From Protula sp. h YS-2021 (Eukaryota > Annelida > Polychaeta > Sabellida > Serpulidae), in NCBI GenBank assembly GCA_949752745.1, contig OX457031.1, forward strand, positions 40,335,502 to 40,399,501: a stretch of 64,000 nucleotides of DNA, read 5' to 3'. Each line of letters starts with the position of its first letter. Within the stretch, counting starts at the first letter, position 1. The translations under genes and the position numbers were made by a program. Shown here in pieces: positions 45,191-56,935 of the stretch. The notes below the pieces were generated by a model that saw only the letters and a program-made list of their open reading frames with translations, searched no databases and had not been told where the DNA came from.

Positions 45191-46718
45191 TGGAATTCCT
45201 AACCACATCCTACCACTGCTACTTCCTTAGAGTTCCGTCGTTTACATATAAAAAGCCAATAACTACATTTATTTCATTTATACTACATTTTTAGTGTCTC
45301 AGATTGTTAAATGACGATGCAAAACAACGATAACTGATGTCAACGTTGTTAGGTTTGGAAATACCAATGCTACATCTAATTTAATAAATGGATGTTAACT
45401 AAGCAAAGTAGGAGAGCGCACTCATCAAGCATGGGAAAAGCTAGTAACTCATCAAACATGCAAAAAAACTAGAAGGTTAAAATTTTACATGAGTCAGGTG
45501 GTATTCTAGTGGTATGTGAAATTTTGGGGCGACAGGTTCCTTATATAATGTGTTTTATAAACGCTAACAAAGGAACGATAACAATGCATGTGAGTAGCAC
45601 TAGATATGGCTCAGTTCAGGATGCTGTTTGTCAACAGCAAGTATTACTTACTCGCTGCATTTTGTTGGCTCACCCTTTGAAACGCATCGCTTTTTCAAGC
45701 GTGGTTCTTTTATATGTAGTAGTTGTTTGGGAGAGATGTATTTGTTCTGCTCTGTGCGGAATTCGGAAAAACATCTTCCCTATCATATGGAAAAGCACCT
45801 CCCCCCGGAGGATGAATAAGAGCATAAGTTGGATCGATCTTTATTAAAAGTAGAAAATTAGTAGCATGAAGAAAATAATAATCGATAATTTAAGAATGTT
45901 TCAAATCGTCCAAAACATAAGACAGCATATACATTTTACACTTTGTAATAACTTGCTCATACATAAGAAAATGCTTATGCAGTAAAAAACGAACATACGT
46001 GATTGTGAAAATGTTCATTAATATAACTTAAAATACATAATATAATGTTTGAAAGAGTTTATTCTTCCCAGTGAGTGGAGCAAGGTTCAACTTCAAAGAT
46101 CAGAATTTTTATGTCTTCATATTTGCATATTCAAGTTTATATCGAATTATCTATTTCCGCAATGAGATTAAAATCAATATGGTCAGCAAGATAAGTAGTG
46201 TAAATGTATGCAAATGATCAAGGTTGCTTCCACGAGCAAGAATACTGAAGGTGATTAATTATGTGCTTACTTGTCACTTGTATGTTATTAAAAATGCAGA
46301 CAATGCAAAGAAAACCAAGATTGAAGGGACAATAAATTCAGAAAACCTGGTTATCCAAACATAATTGGAAATGGTAAAATATGTCCAAATTAGCTGGCTG
46401 TCCGGATTCTACAATCATGCAATAAAATCTAAAGTTGGGTCTGAAAAATTGTGTACGCTGTCTGGAATACGGAAGTGATAAGACTCTTATCGTATTGAAA
46501 ATTTTTTCAAAATAGGGAGTTGTCCACTGAGCGATATGATACAAAATTTGCTGTGCTTTTACAACGTTTGCATGTTTGTTTCTAATGTTTCAAATTGCAA
46601 TGCACCCACTGGTATAAACGTCATCCTTTTGAAACCTTCATAAATTTCTTTTTGGAACAAAACGGCTTTTATTGTTACACTGCTGTAAAGACGTATTGCT
46701 GAAATAATATGCTCCACA
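45191..46718. other. AT-rich DNA without supported genes
   Basis: Open frames at 45509-45847 and 45628-45819 overlap in different registers; see the rejected list. Nothing else recognised. Confidence 0.4.
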
Positions 46719-47273
46719 GCGGAAACAGGACAAGTCCCTACTGGGCAAGTCCCTGTCGGATAAATCCCTACCGGTAAAGTCCCTACTGGACAACTCCCTA
46801 CTTAGAACAAGTTCCTACTTGGACGACTCTCTAATTTTTTTAGCTTTATTCAGAATTTTAGTTGGATTTGCCTTTTATGTTCATTGAGATCACATCAAAG
46901 ACCCATGAGTTTATTCATAATGTAAGATCAATAAATTTGTGCTGTCAACGATAAAAAGTCTTTGATCACGCCACTTGTTATTGATGAAAAAGCTTGCGAT
47001 GTCGGCGATAATCTTTGAGTATGCTTATTGTAATTAATTAATTCTTTACTTTTTAGAAACATACACTATTTTCAACTCAAACAGCTTTATTACAATTACA
47101 ATTGAGCTACACCGTGACACAAAAACACCAAAAATAAATTGCTAGTGTCTAAATGAACACTAAAAAAATTGAAAAAAGTAAGGAGAAATTCTACTAGGAA
47201 CTTGTCCTAAGTAGAGAGTTGTCCAGTAGGGTGGGGACTTATCCGGTAGGGACTTGTCCAGTAGGGATTCCTC
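46719..47273. mobile_element. Element F: 555-bp element with GGACAAGTCCCTACT subrepeat TIRs
   Basis: Left (46719-46835): six copies of a unit like GGACAAGTCCCTACT, with variants GATAAATCCCTACC and GACAACTCCCTACTT. Right (47190-47273): five inverted copies in the same order of variants, ending GGATTCCTC. The unit is itself partly palindromic (GGACAAGTCC). The AT-rich interior has no coding region. Confidence 0.78.
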
Positions 47274-48372
47274 TACAATTATGACCAGATAGCGTTACTT
47301 TATGCAACTCGTTCCTTTCTCATGATTAGGAATACTGAGAAAATCAGAGCAGCTGATCTTGCTTTCTGCATTTTGTGTTAACCGATCGTTGGGGAAGTTC
47401 GTATAAAAACTGAAGAAGCATTTTATGTACAAATTCTGGCCAGTTTTTGGTTATCGTCGCGGGATTGTTAACAAGTAGTTTTGGAGAGCGCACAAAAAAT
47501 ATAATGGCGCCTTTAACGTTATGTCTGTGACTTGTAAACCTTTTCACTATGCGATCTGGAAAAGAGGATGATCTCGCAACGCCTTCAAAAATTTAAATCC
47601 CAGTTGCATTTTGAAAGGTAAACATCGGATAATCTGTCATTCTGGTATTTGAAAAGTTACACACAAGCAGGACTCGTCCCTTCCAAACCACATAGTTTGT
47701 TTTGCAAATATAAAGTAAGATACATTGGCAAATTTCCCTACGCAAATTTCCCAGGTACAGAGAGGAGACTTTAGACGAATGCCTCATTGTTGAGGGAGGG
47801 GTATTCACTTTCAGAGGAAAATGTGGAAGGACTCCTGGCCTCTCAAGCTTCCCTTATCCGGACCGCTCGGTGTTAGCAGAAGATGCTCTAATGTGCGATT
47901 TGAGCTGAAGGAAAGCTTCCACTAGGGAATTCTTTTTCTAAAGGTAATACAAGTGAGTCTAAAGCTATAACCGCCTCTTCTTCTTCTAACAGCCTACTAT
48001 CTATCAGAAGTTTTCAATGTCCCTCTCTTAACTCCTTCGTAGACAAGATATTGTTACGGCTTCTGATGGGAAAGATGGTAAGAAGTCAAATATAGATCAG
48101 TTTCAGTGCAAAAGTCTCTCTGTCCAAAAGTAAGACTCATAGGCAGGAGTCACATCCACCCCAAAGAAATCGGTACATTTGAAAATATCACTCTCCAAAC
48201 CTGGGAGGTACAGCAGCCTGGCACCGGCCTGATATCGCTATGCCCCGCCCAAGCTTTAAAAAGGTAACCAGAAACCAATACTGCATGGAAGACCAAGAAG
48301 CCTGTTCAGCTGTTTCATGTGTAATTCAAATAAAATCTCACTAAACAGTCCATTTCAAAATACAACAAGGTG
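47274..48372. other. Unannotated DNA
   Basis: 47811-48340 is less AT-rich than its surroundings but contains no open frame or family that I recognise. Confidence 0.4.
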
Positions 48373-49583
48373 TCTAGGACTAGGGGTGTGACGCCACGGT
48401 TCGATACACGTCAATTATTCGGTCCGGCTCGGGTGTATTTTGGTACGATTTTGCAAAAATTGTTAAAATTTTGCCGAAATACAAATATTTGCATTTAGCT
48501 AAATAATGATCGCATAACATAGCATGTAGCCTTGTGATTTTAAACAAAAACACTAATTAATAAATTAATAAATTTATAACGCTCAATTTGATAAATTAGA
48601 GACTATTTTATAAATAAAGCATAACTCTTTTAATCTTTATTTGGTGACGATTATATGGTGCCCATACTACCTATACGTTTGTATATTTCGACAATCGATC
48701 AGGAAATGTAGACTTGAGTGTGTTAACAAAAAAGTATTGACAGACAGACGGAGAGACAGACAGACCCAAAAACTATAGTCCTTCAAGCTGCGCTTCGCTG
48801 CGACGGGGATCTAACAATATAAATTTTTATCTTTTACTGAAAGGAAAATAGAAATATTGAAAAATTGAATTTACATTGGCTGTTTATTAAAATATCGGTT
48901 GTTCAGTATTAAGCAATCTATATAATTTTAAAGTTTAAAAAAATAATTTGTATTTCCATTTTTTTCATATTTATTTATTCATTTATAAAGAACGATTAAA
49001 AGTTCTTATATAGTCTGCAATGTAAAATGATGAAATAAGGAAAAAATCGACTTCTTTGACATTCGAATTATCGGTAGTCTATTCAGGAAAAGCCTATCAG
49101 AAAATATCTGGTTTCTTTTTTGCTTCAGATTCTTATTTTAAATAATACGGTGTTTATAGTGTGGCCTGTAATAATCATTGCGTTTTTGTCCTGGCTTAAT
49201 TTTCAGTATATCACATAGTAGTCAATCTGTTTTGTTCTTACTTAAGACCATTTACAGAGTTTTTTAAGTGGAACACCATTACTAAAACGTCCTTACACAT
49301 ATTATAAGCAGCTTTAAATCTTGAATTATACTTAGGAAACAACGTTAATGTCGCTGGGGGAACAGTTCACATCAAAATGGTGAAAGATAAGTGCTCAAAA
49401 TGTGCATATGTTTCTTTAAAAAGCGTGAAGCAGTAATTTTATAGCTTCTACTATAAGTGAAAAATTAAACTGCCAAAAAAACTCGAAAATACCGCGATTT
49501 TTCTTTTTCCGTTTTTTAACCGAAATAAAGAATCGCGGTCGGTTTTCGGTTACGGTACGAACCATAACACCTCTCTCTGGGAC
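48373..49583. mobile_element. Probable hAT-type non-autonomous element
   Basis: Ends TAGGGGTGT (48381) and ACACCTCTC (to 49575), with inner inverted matches around CCACGGTTCG and CGAACCAT. Flanks TCTAGGAC (48373-48380) and TCTGGGAC (49576-49583) match at 7 of 8, the size used by hAT elements. The interior is AT-rich and carries a hairpin-ended insertion on the minus strand. No transposase. Confidence 0.55.
48720..48814 (-). mobile_element. Hairpin end with GTCTGTCT repeats, inside the hAT-like element
   Basis: On the minus strand: TTAGATCCCCGTCGCAGCGA, a stem of AGCGAAGCGC type, then GGGTCTGTCTGTCTCTCCGT repeats. It has the same layout as 39209 and 62646 with another stem. Confidence 0.5.
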
Positions 49584-50180
49584 AATACCTGACTGGAAAA
49601 TTCCCAGGAAGAAAATGACAGAAATGGAACATTGCTGGGCAATAACCGACATTTCAAAGAAATAAGAATTTCTTTTACCTTGACCTTCGTTATTCCCATT
49701 CTTGCAGCTTTTCTTGCACCAATACTCTTTGCTGGAAAATAAACTGCAAGGTAAGTGAATCAGAATAGCAAACCGTTGATTGCACATAATTTCAGATACT
49801 GACAATTTTAGCCAGCACAAACATTATTGATCAATAAGCAAATGTTTAACAATATTTCATGCGTTCTTCAAATAAATTAATGTATGTTTGATTACGAATA
49901 CTCCCAACATTCATCGCCTTTTACATTCTGACCAGTATAAAAAATTATCAATTTGTCAATCGACCAATCAGATTGCAGCATTCAAGTAAGTCAAAGTAAA
50001 TTGTTGATAACAATTCAATGGTTCCCTTTTATCAGCTGAGAAAAAGTTTCCAAAAAAGCAGGGTATGATCCGACTCGGGTGTCCTCCGGTAGGGTTATGT
50101 CCGATGTCCTGTATTCTTTAGTCAGGTATTATCTGGTCGGGTATTGTTCAGTCTGTTATTTTCCAGTTAGACATTGCCCT
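49579..50180. mobile_element. Element G: diverged subrepeat-TIR element
   Basis: Left (49579-49655): GGACAATACCTGACTGGAAA, then TTCCCAGG and GGGCAATAACCGAC. Right (50085-50185) is an inverted set: GTCAGGTATTATCTGGTCGG, GTATTGTTCAG, TTTTCCAGTTAGACATTGCC, then GATTCCTC, the same outer end as element F. Divergence is high, so the exact ends are uncertain. The hAT-like element abuts the left end. Confidence 0.55.
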
Positions 50181-50185
50181 GATTC

Positions 50186-51837
50186 CTCATCAAGGGTGTC
50201 AGTTTAGTCTGCTGTAAGGTTCAATCCTGTGAAGAGTTCCGCTCGCTAGGTAAAGTTACAACCGACCGTCCACTTCAAGTCTGTAATTTGCTCAATTCTC
50301 TTCGTAATGTTTCGCTTTCGAAAATATTGAAAACATGCTGTTGTGCTCGTCTTCAATCGGTCATTAAGCGCTCAGAGATTTCTCACAACATGATCTTGCA
50401 GGTCTGTCTTCGTGTTATGGTGACAACTGAATGAAACCTTCCATTGTTTTGGAGACCCGACCCCGAAGGATAGAAAGAACATCAGAAATAAGGACGAATA
50501 CTCCAAACCACCTGCAAATGACTACAAAAGATGGAAGAATAGGTACAGTTCTCTGGTGGTAACCTCAACCCAAGACACCTACCCTGAACCATTTTAGATT
50601 CAGTAGGACCCTTTTCTAACATTAAAAGTGCTAACAAAATTTTGTATTATCAGTACTCTGTTCATCAACCACTTTAGTTCACCTGGATGAGGAATATGTG
50701 CGTTGTGACGAATCCTAACTGCACCCCACAAATATCTGAAAAAAACATATTGTTGGCATACAGTTTTAATATTATAAATAATTCTAAAATTTTATATTAA
50801 CCAATGATCATCAGGGGAAAATCGATGAGCTAGGTTCCAAAAAGTCAATGTTAAGAATAGGTTTTTAGATAAATTTATCTCACAAGCAATTGAATTTTGG
50901 TTCTGGTGTAGTTTCGGAAAATATATATTTGGAAGGCCTTCATTTCCACTGGAATGAAAATAAATAAATACACGGAAAAACTTCGTTGAGTTTTTGTCTT
51001 CCATCTGTCTGTTATACTGACATACAAATGCAACAGGCTAGGTGCATGCAACACGAAAACATATCAAAAATATTAAAATATTAAATATTAAAGCAAGATC
51101 ATGTTGTGAAAAGCCTAAACATAAACAACATGTAGTAATATTATTGAAAAATATTATGAGGAATTCATATATTTGAGAACAGTGTTGGACCGTGTCGCAG
51201 CGCTTGTGTAATTTTGTATGTCAAGTGGTCAACTGGAATGTTACATTAAAAGTGCTTATTATAAAATCTTTTTTTGATTCTTCATAAGCGATTTTTTTCA
51301 AGAAGCCATTTCCAAATTGATCTGTATAAATTTTCCGCCTCAGGCAATGTTGCTAGTATACCCTCGATTGCTGGAAGAGAAGACCCAATGCTCAGATGAG
51401 AGTTATCTTTAACTTTGAAATCACAGAGCAAACCAACTGATCTTGCTTTTTAAATATTGAAGTCATAACAAATGCTCAATCTGACCATTCTTAAGGGCCA
51501 TAAAATTACATTTTTTCGACTTCATTGTTAATACCGCAGTCAACGTTGCTTCTTATTGCTGATTAAATTTTGTAGACCTAAGGCAAAAAAACTTTCTAAT
51601 ATAATTTGGCAATTATATCCGTCATCATAACTCAGCCTTTCCCAATCACACTTGGATATTTGTTGCAATTAATTAAGTTTACGTAGCATTACGGGTGTGA
51701 ATGTGGGAATTATGCTCTTCCGGTACAACTGTTTTGTTTATTCAGTAACACTGAAACCGTGGAAGGCCCCCTTCCTAAGAACATACAGTCGCATATGTAC
51801 TTTCTGTCTTTGACTTCACGGAAACGTTTATTTAATC
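50186..51837. other. AT-rich DNA without recognisable genes
   Basis: No coding region or repeat recognised. Confidence 0.4.
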
Positions 51838-51841
51838 TTAG

Positions 51842-52099
51842 GGCTTTACAAGGGCACCTATTTTGGTCGTAAGGCCCCAACTCGAATATGCAGTACCTGC
51901 CTGGGGAACACAGCTAGCAGCTGAGCAAATAGTCATCATGGAAAATATCCAGAGGAGGGATGTTCGTATTAAACCACGAAGCGACATGTACGAAGATGCT
52001 GTCAAAAAACTAAACCAAAGTAGGTTTTCGGAGAGAAGAACAAAACTATGTGCAATTATTATAAAAATTGAATACGGAGGCAATGTAATAAATGAATAA
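51842..52099 (+). pseudogene. Non-LTR retrotransposon RT fragment (C-terminal part)
   Basis: The piece VVRPQLEYAVPAWGTQ, IENIQRR-like MENIQRRDVRIKPR, and KKLNQSRFSERRTKLC match the region after the RT catalytic domain of Jockey/CR1-type elements. There is no start, no catalytic box, and the frame stops at 52099. Only a fragment. Confidence 0.6.
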
Positions 52100-52254
52100 A
52101 TGACATTCTTCCTAAATGTAAAGAAACTTACTCTCTCAGTAAGGATCATAAACCTTTTTTGTCCCATGTGTTAATACGACAATATTTAAAAACTCTTCTG
52201 TGCCTTACTCTTTATTTAATTTTCAATTTAATATTCAATTTTCAACTGATGTAC

Positions 52255-52680
52255 CACGCTCGAGTCCGTGAAGAACTTCTGCTACCTTGGCAGCGTTATG
52301 TCACACAACGGCTAAACCAGCGCATCTCAAATGCAAGTGTTGCGTTCGGCTGTCTCGTCAGCAGACTATGGAAGAGCCATGTTGCCAAGCTTGACACTAA
52401 AATATGTGTGTATACATCAGCCGTGTTATCATCCCTGCTGTACTGCTGCGAAACGTGGACCACTTACAGGAGGCACATTCACCAGCTCGAAGCATTTCAT
52501 ATGCGCTGCCTCCGCCGCATTTGCAACATCAGTTGGCAAGACCGAATTACAAACACCGCTGTCCTTGAAAGGTGTGGGATAACAAGCATAGAAGCCATGA
52601 TCATCAAGTCTCAGCTGCGTTGGGCAGGTCACGAGCGACGAATGGACGAATGGACCTCAGCTCGCTCGGAAGGACCCACC
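52255..52680 (+). pseudogene. Second non-LTR retrotransposon RT fragment
   Basis: VKNFCYLGSVMSHNG in one frame (from 52268) is followed after a shift near 52312 by QRISNASVAFGCLVSRLW, YTSAVLSSLLYCCETWTTY and RRHIHQLEAFHMRCLRRI, then SWQDRITNTAVLERCGITSI and LRWAGHERRMDE. This is the thumb and C-terminal region of an RTE/CR1-type endonuclease-RT protein widespread in animals. It is a separate family from the fragment just upstream. One frameshift and both ends missing. Confidence 0.75.
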
Positions 52681-52739
52681 AGCGCCGAGATGCTCATTCG
52701 TCGCAGCGTTGCGAGAACCATATTTAATTTTCAATAACT

Positions 52740-53450
52740 CGACTCATTTCTGTTCTCGAATGCAATTCAACCATCTTAGGTTTGCCAGATTCAAAAATAA
52801 AATCTTATCTTATCCTCAGAATCTTTGTGTTCCAAAATCGCAAGTTTCCAAAATGTCAGACATAATCTCTTGTTAATATAATGGATAAGCTTTATACAAA
52901 GTAGCAAGCCATATACATACGTTTACTGTAAACAGTGTCACTCTGTCATCTTTTATCTTTCATATTGCACGTACAATATTTATTTGTAGAAAGGTCAGCC
53001 TGTCATTTTTATTATTGGACTTCTTGAACATCATGTCCTTCTGTGGCTGCTCCGTCTACAAGGTATGTTTGTTTTTCTGCCGAGCACGGCTTATTCAATA
53101 TTTTGAGTGAGGGGCAGATACTTCAATTACTAACCCTCTGGATGCTCTCCTGTATTTTGCTCAAAACTTAATGGATCAAGGAGTCAGTTTTTTTTCAGAA
53201 ACTTTAACATTAATAAGAAATAATGTCACAAAAGAAGAGTTCTTACTAAAAACCCTAGTCGTGACTTTGGTTTCACGTTAACTTTAGCGATGTTCTCTTG
53301 AATTCCAAACTGGTCGCAGATTTAAGTGATTACAGCGAACCGCGTACCAGTCCATGTTTTCGGCAAATCAGAAAATGCAAAGTTTCAGAACATGGCAGCT
53401 GTTGATTGGCTAAATCATTTCCAGTGGCGTATGAATACAAAATTTTATAC
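52740..53450. other. Unannotated DNA
   Basis: Nothing recognised; it may include upstream control sequence for the exon at 53638. Confidence 0.35.
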
Positions 53451-53453
53451 GAC

Positions 53454-53463
53454 CATTATAAAA
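53454..53463 (+). promoter_or_regulatory. Possible TATA box of the secreted-peptide gene
   Basis: TATAAAAATA about 180 bases before the ATG at 53638. It would give a leader of about 150 bases if transcription starts 30 bases on. Confidence 0.25.
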
Positions 53464-53637
53464 ATAAATCAGGCTTTTAACAACAATATTACTACTTTTA
53501 GTTAATGACCATTCTAGCATTCATTTTACAGTGTTTAACATCTAAAATTAAAATAGCATAATGTGTAATGGTTTGGAACTATTTAATGTTATTTGTTTTG
53601 GTTGGCGGTAGTTAGGTCTCATCCCCACGAGAAAAGA

Positions 53638-53734
53638 ATGAAGGTGAAAATAGTAACAATTTTGTGCTTATTTCTGCTAAATGCATTAGCAGTTAAGGCG
53701 GACGATGGAGCTGATGATCCAGAAGCTGCTGAAG
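53638..53734 (+). CDS. First coding exon of a small secreted protein
   Basis: The ATG at 53638 opens MKVKIVTILCLFLLNALAVK then ADDGADDPEAAE. The first 21 residues form a textbook signal peptide: Lys2 and Lys4, a 14-residue hydrophobic core, and VKA before the likely cut at Ala21-Asp22. The next residues are acidic, as in many propeptides. GAAG/GTTTGT at 53731-53740 fits a splice donor in phase 1; without splicing the frame ends after five more codons. A matching acceptor (ACACTTTCTTTCAG to 54835) lies 1.1 kb on. I do not recognise the mature product. It could be a peptide precursor whose main exon is elsewhere. Confidence 0.5.
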
Positions 53735-54835
53735 GTTTGTTTGCGTAAATGTCACACGCTATCATTTTGTTTGTCGTTTTTTATCGGCCACCGGCTTACT
53801 TGACACGATTTAGTGACAGCTTCCAAGAAGCAACTGTGCACTGTTGGATTTAGTCCCCGCTTCAGGTCAGTCCCTTTGAAACTCCTGAAAAAGTCAAATT
53901 TATTTGATATGAGGGTCCGCTTTGGCAATGTTGTTTTAAATTAAATGACTTTAAGCCTATAGTAGCGTTTGCTGGATGCCGATGTGTAAAGTAATTAACA
54001 TGGTTCTAGAGGACTCTTGCGGTCCTCCCATGACAGCAAGATTAATAGAACTTGTCATTGATGTTAATTTTGCTAATGTAAGGGCACGATTCGGGACAAT
54101 GACGTTGTTTTAGGGTGTATCACTAATAGCCCAATAATAAATCACGGCGCACAATTTTATTGATGTTTTCTTGAGATCCGGATAAAGATACACCTATTAT
54201 CACTATAATTGCACATCCATTCTTTTTTGGTCGAAAGTAATGCGCCAAGATACTTCTTAGTTAGTCCCAGTGGATCCTTTCTGTTTTCCTAGGTCAAAGG
54301 ATCACAGTTCATGTAATAGGCCAAATTAAACTTGAGTGTTCCCAGTAAAAATGCGCAAAAATTGTGAGTTTCGAATAAAAATAACCGGGTAAAAAATGAA
54401 AGAAGTGATAGAGAGAATTCACCTAACTCATCAAATTTCTCTTGCACCAGTGAGCAATCTGGTTTCCAACAACCCGTATGCTGTTTTAAAAATGTATTAA
54501 GAACTTTAACAAATTTCTTTTATGTTCCTAGTATAAGCTGTTTTTGCGATATTTCTTCTATATTTTTCCATCATTTGTTTCAATTTTTACCCGATTCCCT
54601 CGCCGTCGAAATTCGAAATTCTTGCGCATTTATTCGAAACACCCAAAGTGTGCTTTGGCTTATAGAAATGGCCATTGATCTCAACTTTCGAAGCTGTTGA
54701 TCTTTCACTCTAACGGCGTTGGCTTTGAGACAGCGATTTATAATAAACGACCCACAAGTCTAAATTTGCGTTTGCGAAAGGCGTTCAAAGGACAACGGCA
54801 ATGTTATACAACTTCTGTGTTACACTTTCTTTCAG

Positions 54836-54873
54836 AAAAAGATGTGGTAATAACCACAAATATTCCCCAATAA
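54836..54873 (+). CDS. Possible second exon of the small secreted protein
   Basis: After the acceptor CAG at 54833-54835 the phase-1 join gives 12 more residues, ending NIPQ and TAA at 54871-54873, for a total of 44 residues. GTGGTAATAA at 54844 could instead be a donor, making this a micro-exon. No transcript evidence; this is a weak guess. Confidence 0.2.
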
Positions 54874-54966
54874 TTCAGATTTATTTACATACAGGGAGCA
54901 TGGTTTTTTGTGTGAAAAAAGTGAGAGTAAATTTTATAATAATTCAAATATTTCCAGTGTATAATT

Positions 54967-55051
54967 ATTAGCCCAGCTTACGTTACACGTAAGCTGGGGT
55001 ATTCCTATCGGTTTGCGGGCGGTGTCCGTTAGTTAGTTAGTTAGTTAGTTG

Positions 55052-55082
<31 letters not shown>

Positions 55083-55740
55083 GTTTATTTAGTAAACTTT
55101 GGTTCAAAATGCATCTCCTCCTACAATTTTGATTCGATGTCATTTATTTTTGGTGTGAGGCATCCCTAAGGGGTCGTGCATACGGCTTGTGCTTTTCTAG
55201 TCGATCGGGTGATTTTTGAATTTTTGGCGAATTTTTAAAGAAAAAATTTTAAAATGTATCTCCTCCTACATTTTTGACCCGATGTCATTTATTTTTGGTA
55301 TGAGGCACCCCTAAAGGGTCGTGCATACGGCTTGTGCTTTTTTAGTCGATCGCGCAATTTTTGTATTTTTGGGGAATTTTTAAAGCAAAATTTTCGAAAA
55401 TAATTCAAAATGCATCTACTCCTACAATTTTGATTCGATGTCATTTATTTTTGGTGTGAGGCATCCCTAAGGAGTCGTGCATACGGCTTGTGCTTTTTTA
55501 GTCGATCGGGTGATTTTTGAATTTTAGGGGAACTTTTAAAGAAAAAAATTTAAAATGTGTCTCCTCCTACATTTTTGACCCGATGTGATTTATTTTTGGT
55601 ATGAGGCACCCCTAAAGTGTCGTGCATGCGGCTTGTGCTTTTCTAGTCGATCGGGTGATTTTTTAATTTTTGGGGAATTTTTGAAGAAAAAAATTAAAAA
55701 TGTATCTCGTCCTACATTTTTGATCCGATGTCTTTTTTTT
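54967..55740 (+). mobile_element. Hairpin end plus TTAG repeats and a dimeric 301-bp tandem repeat
   Basis: TTAGCCCAGCTTACG pairs with CGTAAGCTGGG. It is followed by GTGTCCGTTAG and a (TTAG)n tract (55027-55083), then a tandem repeat whose marker (AAAATGYRTCT) is at 55106, 55251, 55407, 55552 and 55697. Steps alternate 145, 156, 145, 145, so two unit types form a 301-bp dimer. The block ends where the next hairpin begins. Confidence 0.75.
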
Positions 55741-56935
55741 AGCCCAGTTGGCTTTTTAGCCAACAGGGCTATACAGATGGGGGCAAGTGTCGTCCGTCCG
55801 TCCGTCTGTCCGTCCCGCGACCGTTAAAAGTGGAATAACTTTTTTATTTTTTATCCGATTCTTACCAAATTTTAAACACGAGTTCCTAACCCTTTACTGC
55901 ATTAGGAAATATTTTTATTTTTGCGGTTTAAACCATTTTTGGCGATTTTATTGCCAATTTGGGCAAAATACGAAAAAACCTATCTAGTCCCTCATTTTTC
56001 ATCGGAAGATTCCGAAATTTTTTATGAAGAAACTAGGACTAAGGGGTAAAAAAAGTACTTTTTTCGATTTTTGAATTTCGCCTTATTTTTGAATCTACTG
56101 AGCTTCAAAGTTTGCAACTTCTAAAAATTGGCAAATTTCCAATTTTTTTTTCTTAACAAAGTAGTTAAAGTGGAATATCTTTTTTATTTTTTATCCGATT
56201 CGTACCAAATTTTTAACACGAGTTTTTAACCTTCTACTGCATTAGGAATTTTTTTATTTTTTGGTTTATACCATTTTTGGCGATTTTATTGCCAATTTGG
56301 GCAGAATACGAAAAAACCTATCTAGTCCCTCATTTTTCATCGGAAGATATCGAAATTTTTCATGAAGAAACAAGAACTAAGGGGTGAAAAAAGTACTTTT
56401 TTCGATTTTTGAATTTCGCCTTATTTTTGAATCTACTGAGCTTCAAAGTTTGCAACTTCTAAAATTTGGCAAATTTCCATTTTTTTTCTTAACAAAGTAG
56501 TTAAAGTGGAATATCTTTTTTATTTTTCATCCGATTCGTACCAAATTTTAAACGCGAGTTTTTAACCTTCTACTGCATTAGGAATTTTTTTTTATTTTTT
56601 GGTTTAGACCATTTTTAGCGATTTTATTGCCAATTTGGGCAAAATACGAAAAAATCTATCTAGTCCCTCATTTTTCATCGGAAGATTCCGAAATTTGTTA
56701 TGAAGAAACTAGAACTAAGGGGTGAAAAAAGTACATTTTTCGATTTTTGAATTTCGCCTTATTTTTGAATCTACTGAGCTTCGAAGTTTGCAGCTTTTAA
56801 AAAATTGGAAATTTCCATTTTTCTTCTTAAAAAAGCAAAGTTTCAATTTGCAGAGGGGCACAATATGTTGCATGCAAGTACTTTTGGTTGGAATTTTCAG
56901 TAATTTTGTTGTCAGTAGGTCATTTCTATGATATT
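55741..56935 (+). mobile_element. Hairpin end, GTCC repeats and three units of about 338 bp
   Basis: AGCCCAGTTGGCTTTTTAGC CAACAGGGCT forms an imperfect stem-loop, followed by GTCGTCCGTCCGTCCGTCTG. Three tandem units start near 55828, 56168 and 56504 (steps 340 and 336) with TTAAAGTGGAATATCTTTTT; the third runs to about 56840. About 100 bp of unique sequence leads into the 114-bp array. No coding region. Confidence 0.78.

Noticed and set aside
45628..45819. Open frame ending FICSSCLGEMYLFC...HLPYHMEKHLPPEDE, zinc-finger-like spacing
   Set aside because: The Cys and His spacing only loosely fits a C2H2 finger, a second frame is open across the same bases, and no neighbour or family supports it.
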